A stretch of 64,000 nucleotides of DNA. Origin: Bacteroidota bacterium. GTDB taxonomy: Bacteria > Bacteroidota > Bacteroidia > Chitinophagales > Chitinophagaceae. The translations under genes were made by a program, and so were the position numbers. Numbering within the stretch: the first letter of the stretch is position 1; each line of letters opens with the position of its first letter. Of the stretch, positions 8,733 through 16,154 are shown in pieces. Location of the stretch: assembly GCA_023416995.1 (NCBI GenBank), contig JAEZGI010000001.1:8270-72269 (forward strand). The letters are read 5' to 3'. Below the pieces are notes generated by a model, which was not told the DNA's origin, did no database searches, and saw only the letters and a program-made list of their open reading frames with translations.

Positions 8733-8797
8733 GGTCAGTTGCCATTACTTCTTTGGCTGACTTTATAATTGTATACTCAGCCAAAACTATTTTTTTA
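8733..8797. repeat. Hairpin repeat 3 with conserved flank
   Basis: The 19-nt leader of repeat 2 recurs exactly at 8733-8751, so the period is 81 bp. The hairpin (8752-8767 and 8772-8786) is less perfect in the loop-proximal part but keeps TTTGGCTGA / TCAGCCAAA, and is again followed by a T-run. No fourth copy is seen before the glycosylase gene. Confidence 0.85.
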
Positions 8798-8832
8798 GAA
8801 GACCTTGTTTAGAGTTAATTTATTCCAGGGTT

Positions 8833-9456
8833 CTAATACGCCGTCCTTCCGCGCTTTGTGAGATAATGATGCCATAAAAAAAAGGAGGCAAGAGAACGCC
8901 AGGGACGCCATTGTTCAGCGAGTGTGACGATATCTTCTTTAGCAGATGCAGTGGTAAGCTCACGAACTGCGTTCACAAGTGCCACATCTCCAATTGGAAA
9001 TATATCGGGCGATTGTAAACACATGATCATATAAATATCAGTGGTCCATTCGCCGATACCCTTGATGCTTATCAATTGCTTTCTTATTTCGGTATCAGGC
9101 AGCTCCGCAAGCGTATCGAGATTTAATGTACCATCCACCAAAGCCTGCGACAAGGCCCGGAGGTATGTTGCTTTTTGACGGCTGATCTGGCAAGCGCGCA
9201 TCTCTTCATCACTTAATTTAAGGATGTTTTCAGGTGTAAAAACCGGTATATAACTATCAAGTTTCAGGTAATGTGCATACGCCGAAGCAAGACTCACCTG
9301 CTGGTCAAGGATGATCCTGCTTAACGAAACAAAACCTGGTGGTCTGTACCAGTTTGTTGGCAATCCAATCCTTTCATATATAGATATGAAAAGCGGGTCC
9401 GCATTAAAGAGGCCTTCAACAGCGGTGTCATTAACTATAGGGAGAAGATTGCTCAA
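8833..9456 (-). CDS. DNA-3-methyladenine glycosylase, HhH-GPD family
   Basis: 207 residues of a helix-hairpin-helix GPD base-excision glycosylase (AlkA/MAG-like). The hairpin is LISIKGIGEWT (128-138) and the catalytic Asp is D157 in FPIGDVAL. The segment LDQQVS near residue 50 is also typical. The enzyme should remove alkylated purines from DNA in the cytoplasm. It lacks the N-terminal AlkA extension, which fits the short bacterial form. The start is 33 bp after the stop of the PepSY reductase gene on the same strand, so it is probably the last gene of that operon; there is no clear functional link. Confidence 0.9.
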   Translation of the reverse strand: MSNLLPIVNDTAVEGLFNADPLFISIYERIGLPTNWYRPPGFVSLSRIILDQQVSLASAYAHYLKLDSYIPVFTPENILKLSDEEMRACQISRQKATYLRALSQALVDGTLNLDTLAELPDTEIRKQLISIKGIGEWTTDIYMIMCLQSPDIFPIGDVALVNAVRELTTASAKEDIVTLAEQWRPWRSLASFFLWHHYLTKRGRTAY

Positions 9457-9489
9457 TAGTGATGAATATTTGTACGTAATACCAGGTTA

Positions 9490-11688
9490 TTAGTAACAAT
9501 CTGTCAGTATCCGGGCGTCCAGATGCAAGGTATCCAAATCGAGGTTATCGCTGGCAGCACAAATAGCCGACAATACCTGCAACACATCTTTCTGCATCGC
9601 GAGTGAACCGCAGATCATCACCACAGCTCCATCGCGTAAGGCTTCTCCAATAACCGACCCCGCAGTCAGCAACAAATCCATTACATACTGTTTATTGCCT
9701 TCGCGTGACAAGGCAAGGTGCAATGATGATAACCTGCCCGCATCCTGTTGTTCGGCAAGAAATGATTGATACAAAGTAAAGGAACGCTCAAAGCGGAAAC
9801 CGCAATATAAGTGCACTGGCAGTTTATGTTTGTTATCACTGATCATTCCCAGGAACGGCGCAATGCCTGTGCCATTTGAGACCATAATCACCGAAGACGC
9901 CCCGGGCGGAAAATGAAAGTGCTCATTTTTTACGATGCGTGCACGAATAGAATCACCGGGAGACAATGCATATAAAAATCCTGAACCCAGTCCGCCAGGA
10001 TAATGTTTCACGCTTAATTGAATTTCCTTTTGTACCATACCCAACGAATAAAGTCGTTCACGATGATCATTGGCCGGGTACAGCGCGAGCAGATCACCTG
10101 ATTTTACGTGTTGTTTGCCCGATAGTGCCAGGCGCATCAAAAACGTATCGTCACCTTCGCCCATAATTGTTTTATGCGTCACCGTCATTTTACGCAGGTC
10201 CTTGTGATGTTCATTCTCTATGAGGTCAGGCGTCACATTAAGTGCAAACCCTGTTTGTTGCGACCAGGCGGTGCACCACGCAGCAAAATCTTCCGGCGAA
10301 CGATCGTTCACCGTAAATACTTCGGTAGCCCGTGTTGCATTCAATACATGGCTTAACATTACGTCTGCTTCCAGTCCAAACTTGCAATAATCTGCATAGG
10401 TGCGTGAACCAAATGCCACAACCGAAAACCGGAACGGTTGCTGTTGATGATGTATAGAAAGCCGCGAAGCAAAATGCCGGCCATTGGAGGGCGGATCACC
10501 CAGTCCATAAGTGCTGGTCATGACAATCAACTGTTGCATCAATGGAAAGCGGCGATACTTATCCATATCGGTCACATAAACCTTATTGCCAGCGGCAACA
10601 AGTTGCTGATAAACCGAGCGCGCGAAACGCATTGTGGTGCCATTCTCGGTACCTACAAGGATGACAATGTTACATTCTTCGGCTTTGAATTTATTTTTCT
10701 GTACACCGGCCCGACGGCGCCACATGATTACAAAACCGGAATAGATAAAAAATAGGATATAGGCGGAACTGACAGCAAGAATAATTGACCATACTATGCC
10801 ATTGCGCCCGGTGTGCCACCGCAAACTAAAGGCATTTAATTGTGCCGCGCGGGAGAATACTTTTTCAGTGATCACATCACCCGTAAATTGATTGACCATG
10901 GTTACACGATCATGCAATTTCAATGTGTAATAATCTTCAGGAAATTCTGAAAATGGAAATTCAAGCGTTTGCAGGTCAGCTAAACGCACTTCGTTGAACA
11001 ATGGAAAGTCCCTCACTTCCTTAAGGGGATCTTCAGGCAATTCATTTTCCGGTGCCTGCAATTTTGCTTCGGTTGCATCAATCCATTCAAAGCGCGCAAT
11101 TGATAAATAAGTTCCTGTTAAAGCAATAAACAGGATTGGAAATAAAACGATACGACCGAAAATAACATGATAATACTGAGCCCAGTTTATCCGCTCGATA
11201 TGTGAAAAAAACCGGAGTATTCCTTTTTGACGTTGTATCACCAGGATCATACCTGATAATCCGATCAGGATTAAAAGGAATGACGACAAACCCACCAGGA
11301 ACCGTCCTGTTTCTTTCAAAAACAAAGACCGGTGCAACGCCGTTACCCAGTTAAAAAATGCAGATTGTTCTTTAACGGCACCAAGTATTTTACCGTTACG
11401 CGGATCAACATAGGATTTCTGCGCGACGCCTGCCGTATCCGTCCAGTCGAGTATTACAAAATCATTATCATCAATAGTTAACTTCTGAACGTCTTTATAC
11501 TCCCCGCGTATTACCGGCGCAACTTCAGCAAGCCGCAGCGTATCCGACCCTTGCACATAGTAAGATTGGGACTTGTCTGCAATTGGTTCGAATGCCAGTA
11601 TGATGCCGGTTACTGAAGCGAGGGTGAGCAATAAAAAAGAAGATACAGCCAATAATAAGTGGCTGTATCTCCAGACAGATATGATCAT
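9490..11688 (-). CDS. PepSY transmembrane protein fused to flavodoxin and FAD/NAD(P)H reductase
   Basis: 732 residues in three parts. About 1-335 is a PepSY-associated membrane domain with about four helices and periplasmic PepSY segments (for example VDPRNGKILG). Around 345-480 is a flavodoxin domain with the FMN loop VGTENGTT. From about 500 to the end is an FNR-like module with RLYSLG (FAD), SNGTGIAPFLGM and ICGSLAMQKDV (NAD(P)H), ending in an aromatic Tyr as in CPR and sulfite reductase flavoproteins. It should pass electrons from cytoplasmic NAD(P)H across the inner membrane, possibly through haem held by membrane histidines (WRYSH, WHTGRNG). The DUF2271 gene is 15 bp upstream, so the two are co-transcribed. 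Ferric-siderophore reduction is an alternative role. Confidence 0.85.
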   Translation of the reverse strand: MIISVWRYSHLLLAVSSFLLLTLASVTGIILAFEPIADKSQSYYVQGSDTLRLAEVAPVIRGEYKDVQKLTIDDNDFVILDWTDTAGVAQKSYVDPRNGKILGAVKEQSAFFNWVTALHRSLFLKETGRFLVGLSSFLLILIGLSGMILVIQRQKGILRFFSHIERINWAQYYHVIFGRIVLFPILFIALTGTYLSIARFEWIDATEAKLQAPENELPEDPLKEVRDFPLFNEVRLADLQTLEFPFSEFPEDYYTLKLHDRVTMVNQFTGDVITEKVFSRAAQLNAFSLRWHTGRNGIVWSIILAVSSAYILFFIYSGFVIMWRRRAGVQKNKFKAEECNIVILVGTENGTTMRFARSVYQQLVAAGNKVYVTDMDKYRRFPLMQQLIVMTSTYGLGDPPSNGRHFASRLSIHHQQQPFRFSVVAFGSRTYADYCKFGLEADVMLSHVLNATRATEVFTVNDRSPEDFAAWCTAWSQQTGFALNVTPDLIENEHHKDLRKMTVTHKTIMGEGDDTFLMRLALSGKQHVKSGDLLALYPANDHRERLYSLGMVQKEIQLSVKHYPGGLGSGFLYALSPGDSIRARIVKNEHFHFPPGASSVIMVSNGTGIAPFLGMISDNKHKLPVHLYCGFRFERSFTLYQSFLAEQQDAGRLSSLHLALSREGNKQYVMDLLLTAGSVIGEALRDGAVVMICGSLAMQKDVLQVLSAICAASDNLDLDTLHLDARILTDCY

Positions 11689-11703
11689 ATCGATTAAAAA
11701 ATA

Positions 11704-12180
11704 TTAGTTGGCACTGAACCGCACATACCGGATGTAATTGGTGCCATCTTTTTTACCTGTAAGGCCCTCAGTTGTCAACGGAACCTCGATATCTTTTACA
11801 TGATATTGTTTATCTTCTACAGCGGTTTCAAACCGCAAAATGTAACCTGCATTGATCTTGGCGTTTTCAATTTCAAGGGTCACTACACTGCGATCTCCGC
11901 CAGCAACCGATGCACCGGTGATAGCGCTTATATTGGTTGGCTTTTTCTTGTAAGCCTTATGCCACTCTTTCCAGTCGGGATACCATTCTTTATCTGGTCC
12001 CATTACAGACAGGGTTTTATCGTAATTGCCTTTCGGATCTATTATTGAAACAACGATGTATGCACCTTCCCCAACATAGTTCGTCATCTGAACCATACAT
12101 TTATAACGTGTTGTTTGCGCATTCACTACAAACGATGTACACAGTAAAACCACAAACAACGCCAACCTGATCGACTTCAT
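11704..12180 (-). CDS. DUF2271 secreted protein, probable flavinylated electron carrier
   Basis: 158 residues with a signal peptide (about 1-21, cleavage near VNAQ). The mature part fits DUF2271: a strand-rich domain starting with the KCMVQMTNYVGEGAYIVVSI segment and containing AITGAS at 86-91 followed by a VVTLEIENAK strand. The [ST]GA[ST] motif resembles ApbE flavinylation sites (for example SGAT in NqrC), so I infer that Ser91, or Thr88, carries FMN. It lies between an ankyrin gene (9 bp) and the PepSY reductase gene (15 bp), a context expected for a redox partner. Flavinylation is not proven. Confidence 0.8.
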   Translation of the reverse strand: MKSIRLALFVVLLCTSFVVNAQTTRYKCMVQMTNYVGEGAYIVVSIIDPKGNYDKTLSVMGPDKEWYPDWKEWHKAYKKKPTNISAITGASVAGGDRSVVTLEIENAKINAGYILRFETAVEDKQYHVKDIEVPLTTEGLTGKKDGTNYIRYVRFSAN

Positions 12181-12189
12181 ATTATTCGT

Positions 12190-13674
12190 TTATTTTAAGA
12201 ACGCGAGAGAAATGTTTTGTTTTGAAAAGTTTTCGTTTTCGCTGGCCAGGTCAAAAGCAGTTTCGCTAAAGCTGGTTTTGATGTCTTTTTTAGCGCCGAT
12301 AGACAAAAGGTATTTCATCACTGCATCATCCTTACCCAACATTGCTGCGCGGTGAAGTGCTGTGAGACCTTCCTTGTTTGTTGCATTAACATCGATATTC
12401 AAAGATTTCACGTATTCGAGCAAGGCAATATCGTTTTTTGCGACAGCCAGGTGATATAAGGTATTGCCGTTTGCCTGTGGTGCCTGAACCTTCAGGCCAC
12501 CGGCTTTCAATGTATTGAGCTTGGATTCAAATTCCTTAGACTGGCGTGCATTATACGATTCGATAAGATACGCTGCCAGGTTATCACCTTTTGCGTCCTT
12601 TATGTCAGCGCGTGCACCTTTTTCAACCAGGTATTGCACTACTTCAGGACTGTTACCGCGTACGGCCAGTGTTAAGGCGGTATGACCATCTTTATTCGCC
12701 TGGTTTATATCAGCAACGCCCGCACGCAAAGTTTCAAGAACTGCCAGGTCGCGATTGGCGGCAGCTGCGTTCATGAAAACGGTATTGCCGTCTTTGTTTG
12801 CCTGGTTAGCTTTTACGCCTTTGCTCAGAAAGTATTGAATCAGCTTTTCCTGTCCGGGTCTCCGAACAATAGCATGTAATACGTTTTCGCCATTTTTGCT
12901 CAGCACGGTTGGTTTAATGCCAAGCGACTCGAGGTATTGAAATGTTTCTAATGGTGCGGCGCCCCGACGACTGCCCTGTGCGGCCATGATCATTGCATTG
13001 TCAGTATGCGAAACGCCTTTAGCTTTCAACGCTTTCATTACTTCAATGTTCCCGGCGCGTGCAGCATAATTGAATGCAGTGTTACCGTCAGCATCCTTAC
13101 TGTTTAATGAAAGGCCCTTTGAAATGAAGTACTCTGTGAGTTTGCCATCAGCGTCTGAAGGCACCACAAGCAGCAGTGCGTTAGCACCATCGTGCGTGAG
13201 ATCCTTTTTCAGGTCGGCACCATTTTTCAGACAGATTTCGTAGACAGCGGTATTTTTCTGACCACCATTTGCTGCAAAATTCAGCACGGAATAACCATGA
13301 TTATCCTGCATACCCGCGATTTTGGCACCTTTTGATACAAGATGTTCCATCAGCAGGGTATTGCCTTTGCTGGCCGCCCAGAAAATATAGGTTCTGCCAT
13401 CGTGCGTTAGTTTGTTGACATCGTTGCCTGGTTGTTCAAGGAGAAACTTAACAGTTTCATCAGGTGCGCCACTGTTTATCGCGAGAACAACCGGGTCAAA
13501 ATTGCCGGCATTATATTCTGAAGGACTGTTTCCTTTCGCTATCTCAGCTTTCACTGCTTCAACACCGGGCTTTGACTGCCAAAAGCTGGCATCCAAAAAA
13601 ATGTTCTTTTGCTGTGCCTGAATGGCGATGCTTAAAGAGAGTAAGATCCCGGTAAAAAATGACTTCATGTTCAT
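12190..13674 (-). CDS. Secreted ankyrin-repeat protein
   Basis: 494 residues with a signal peptide (about 1-21, ending AIQAQQ) followed by roughly eleven to twelve ankyrin repeats, recognisable as NKDGHTALTLAVRGN, DADGNTAFNYAARAGN, NKEGLTALHRAAMLGK and similar. It is probably a periplasmic scaffold that binds a partner protein. It is the first gene of the operon with the DUF2271 protein and the PepSY reductase, 9 bp upstream of the former. Conserved linkage suggests a role in that electron-transfer system, but this is inference. A second ATG two codons in gives the same signal peptide. Confidence 0.85.
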   Translation of the reverse strand: MNMKSFFTGILLSLSIAIQAQQKNIFLDASFWQSKPGVEAVKAEIAKGNSPSEYNAGNFDPVVLAINSGAPDETVKFLLEQPGNDVNKLTHDGRTYIFWAASKGNTLLMEHLVSKGAKIAGMQDNHGYSVLNFAANGGQKNTAVYEICLKNGADLKKDLTHDGANALLLVVPSDADGKLTEYFISKGLSLNSKDADGNTAFNYAARAGNIEVMKALKAKGVSHTDNAMIMAAQGSRRGAAPLETFQYLESLGIKPTVLSKNGENVLHAIVRRPGQEKLIQYFLSKGVKANQANKDGNTVFMNAAAANRDLAVLETLRAGVADINQANKDGHTALTLAVRGNSPEVVQYLVEKGARADIKDAKGDNLAAYLIESYNARQSKEFESKLNTLKAGGLKVQAPQANGNTLYHLAVAKNDIALLEYVKSLNIDVNATNKEGLTALHRAAMLGKDDAVMKYLLSIGAKKDIKTSFSETAFDLASENENFSKQNISLAFLK

Positions 13675-14029
13675 CTGTGTGATATTAACTTTTGTTAGAG
13701 CCTGTTACTTAAAAAAACATGTCGTGTTAACTGGCAATGTTTTGTTAAGTATCCTGTCCTGGATAATCCAGGCGGAATCGTGTAAAATTAAATCGATTAC
13801 GAGGTCGGGCTATTACGAATGCCGGAAAATGTACGCCGGCGGCAGTGACAGGTCATTGCGCAAATAATGACTGCTAACAATGTATTACGGCTTTTAACGC
13901 CTGGTTACAAGCACTATATGTGTTAGTATAAGTTACATATTGATTTCGCTCCTGGTTTCGTAAGCACCTGACTGCCGGATCGGGAATTAATGAACTCTGA
14001 CAGACAAAATTTAGATTGAAAAAGATAAA
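13675..14029. other. Intergenic region without a supported gene
   Basis: About 355 bp between the ankyrin gene start and the terminator of the next minus-strand gene. No reading frame with coding character is seen on either strand. A small inverted repeat (CCTGGA-TAA-TCCAGG, 13758-13772) is present. The region must hold the promoter of the ankyrin operon, but I could not identify a good -7 box. Confidence 0.6.
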
Positions 14030-14054
14030 AAAACCGCATGTTTTGCATGCGGTT
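14030..14054 (-). terminator. Intrinsic terminator of the SRPBCC gene
   Basis: Inverted repeat AACCGCATG / CATGCGGTT (14032-14040 and 14046-14054) with a 5-nt loop, followed on the minus strand by a run of T. It starts 7 bp after the stop codon at 14062. Confidence 0.85.
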
Positions 14055-14061
14055 GAAAGCT

Positions 14062-15129
14062 CTAATGTGCCGGGGCCTCTGTCTTATGTTTACCAGGGTC
14101 GAAGTCCTCCTGGACAGCGTTTTCAGATTTTTTATCATGAGGTGGCGCCTCATTTCTGCTTTCGATATCCTGCTTTTTATTGAGTTCCTCTAACTGCGGA
14201 TCTTGTGCGTTAGGATTTTCGTGGAGTTTGCGGAGTTTTTCCTTTTGCTCGGAAATCTTGTTTTTCATGTCCTCGCCAGGTTCTGGATTTTCCCAGGTTT
14301 GTTGATTGGGGCCAATGGGTTTGGGTCCTTTTCCCCCGGTGTCTGATGAATTACCACCTGGCGTCTCCGGCTGGCCCTCGGCCTTTGTTTTCGGGTCGTC
14401 GGCAGCAGGTTTGGTTATACCCTCATTACCTGTCTGGCTTTCGGCTTTTGCTTGCGGGTGAGAGACGGATCTGGCCGCGTCTGCGTTTTCGGGCTGGCCT
14501 TCAGACTTAGCTTCCTGATTGTCGGCAACGGGTTGGGTCGAACCTTCATTTTTTGATTGTCCGGAGCCGGAGTCCGCCTGTTTCTTGGTTGTGTCTTTTT
14601 GTTGTTGCACAGTATCGTCGGCGCGGTTACCGATCTCATCCTGGTCGATATCACGGCGGTTATCGGTTTGTTGACCCGCGGCATCGCCCTCGAGGTAAGA
14701 TCTCAACGCTTCGAGTCCGCGTTCCCAGCCCTGTTTGTGTGGTGCTGTTGCGATTTCTTCTTCAAAACCCTCCTGTTTGATATTTAGCCTGCTGCCATCC
14801 CCTGCTGATTCGAATCCTATCGTTAATGTATAATCGCCGTTTTTCATGTCGTCATGCTCAAGATCCCAGTTCCATGAGTACACCAACTTTTTGTTTTCAA
14901 CCACCTCATTATACTCACCTGTCACCTGGCATTTCTGATCACCGTCAAACTCATATCGGATAGCGCCGCCATTTTTCAACTCATTTTTTACATTAGTCAG
15001 GTTTTTGCCGAATGGATGCCACCACTTTTTTAACTGATCACCTTCGATCCATGCAGCATACAATTTTTCCACCGGAACTTTGAAAGCTTTTGTGGTCTCA
15101 ATACTGACCGGGTTGTTATTCTCTGCCAT
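14062..15129 (-). CDS. SRPBCC (AHSA1-like) domain protein with long disordered tail
   Basis: 355 residues from the ATG at 15129 (MAENNN); an upstream in-frame extension to 15198 lacks family similarity. Residues of about 5-145 are an AHSA1/START-like domain with the typical VPVEKLYAAWIEGDQLKKWW start and the GWERGLEALRSYLEG end. The remaining 200 residues are Gln/Lys/Glu/Pro-rich and predicted disordered, with an internal duplication: NEGSTQPVAD...KSEGQPE and NEGITKPAAD...KAEGQPE, about 38 residues apart. AHSA1-like domains bind hydrophobic ligands or act in stress responses. The tail is unusual and of unknown role. Confidence 0.75.
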   Translation of the reverse strand: MAENNNPVSIETTKAFKVPVEKLYAAWIEGDQLKKWWHPFGKNLTNVKNELKNGGAIRYEFDGDQKCQVTGEYNEVVENKKLVYSWNWDLEHDDMKNGDYTLTIGFESAGDGSRLNIKQEGFEEEIATAPHKQGWERGLEALRSYLEGDAAGQQTDNRRDIDQDEIGNRADDTVQQQKDTTKKQADSGSGQSKNEGSTQPVADNQEAKSEGQPENADAARSVSHPQAKAESQTGNEGITKPAADDPKTKAEGQPETPGGNSSDTGGKGPKPIGPNQQTWENPEPGEDMKNKISEQKEKLRKLHENPNAQDPQLEELNKKQDIESRNEAPPHDKKSENAVQEDFDPGKHKTEAPAH

Positions 15130-15208
15130 ATCACAGGTTTTAAGTGATAAATAAAAGAATCGTGCCCGGGAATCAAAAACTTCAGTTAATGAAGGCACAA
15201 AAGAGAAA

Positions 15209-16018
15209 TCATCGTTTAACAGTGACTTTCAGAAAAGTAGCCGGGATAGCAGTTGTATCATCATCCCGTTGATTTTGTGCAATGAACAGGTCCTCAAGTT
15301 CTTTTTGTAACTGATCGGCCCTGCCGTTTTTTTCTGCAGCTTCAAACGCGTTCATCGTTGGACCATAAAACTGCCTGAAATTGTTAAGAAATTCGGTCGG
15401 CGAATAGTCAGCCATGAATACAAATGTTTCGCGGGAAAACGAAATGTTTTCTGCCGGAATACCTGCATTTACAAACCGGTCTTTAACATGACTTTCAACT
15501 CCCCAAAGCATCGGACTAATAAAGCCTTCGGGCGGAGGCGGGGTATAAGCTGTACTGATCTTTAGCACCTGTGCTACGAGGGTTGGATCTCCTGGTATCC
15601 AGTTACCCATAACAATACGGCCGCCTGGTTTGGTTACGCGAACCATTTCTTTGGCTACTACATCCGGCCTTGGTGCAAACATGGCTCCAAATATGCTCAC
15701 CACGAGGTCGAAAGATTCATCTTCTAACCCGTTAAGTTCAGCAGCATCACCTTCCATGAACGTTACGTTTTTCACGCCGGCTTGCTGCGCACGTTGTTTT
15801 GCAGCAGCTATTAAATTGCTGGCAATGTCAACGCCGACAACTTCGGCTGCCAGCTGTGCCTCGGGTAAAGCGGTATTGCCATCGCCGCAACCGAGGTCAA
15901 GTACCTTCATGTTCTTTGTGATGTTTAGGCCGTCGACGAATGCAGCCGCACTGTCACGCATTGTTTCTGCGAGAACGGTAAAGTCACCCTTCTCCCAAAG
16001 TGCTTTATTTGGATTCAT
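15209..16018 (-). CDS. Class I SAM-dependent methyltransferase
   Basis: 269 residues from the ATG at 16018 (MNPNKALWEKGDF); a TTG 27 bases upstream is less likely. The SAM-binding glycine loop is VLDLGCGDGNTA, the acidic end of strand 2 is VVGVDIA, and VRVTKPGGRIVMGNW is the usual post-I region. It is closest to UbiE/Methyltransf_11 small-molecule methyltransferases. The segment after GGRIVMGNWIPGD is a substrate-binding insert. The gene ends 80 bp upstream of the SRPBCC gene start and could be co-transcribed. Substrate unknown. Confidence 0.85.
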   Translation of the reverse strand: MNPNKALWEKGDFTVLAETMRDSAAAFVDGLNITKNMKVLDLGCGDGNTALPEAQLAAEVVGVDIASNLIAAAKQRAQQAGVKNVTFMEGDAAELNGLEDESFDLVVSIFGAMFAPRPDVVAKEMVRVTKPGGRIVMGNWIPGDPTLVAQVLKISTAYTPPPPEGFISPMLWGVESHVKDRFVNAGIPAENISFSRETFVFMADYSPTEFLNNFRQFYGPTMNAFEAAEKNGRADQLQKELEDLFIAQNQRDDDTTAIPATFLKVTVKR

Positions 16019-16154
16019 AAATGGTTGTTTGAGCACAAAATTCAATGATTGACAGCATCTGCAAATACCACTAACAGGTAAATCTGGATTTTAGCAAACG
16101 CAGATGGGGCGCTCAACACATGCATCTTATCCTGAGGAGGACCCAAAACAACTG

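Noticed and set aside
8566..8797. CRISPR array
   Set aside because: Only three units, period about 80 bp with imperfect palindromes as repeats; there are no short spacers of uniform length and no cas genes.
14415..14684. Alternative-frame reading of the SRPBCC tail
   Set aside because: A by-product of the repetitive GC-rich tail; the SRPBCC frame is continuous and has a terminator just after it.
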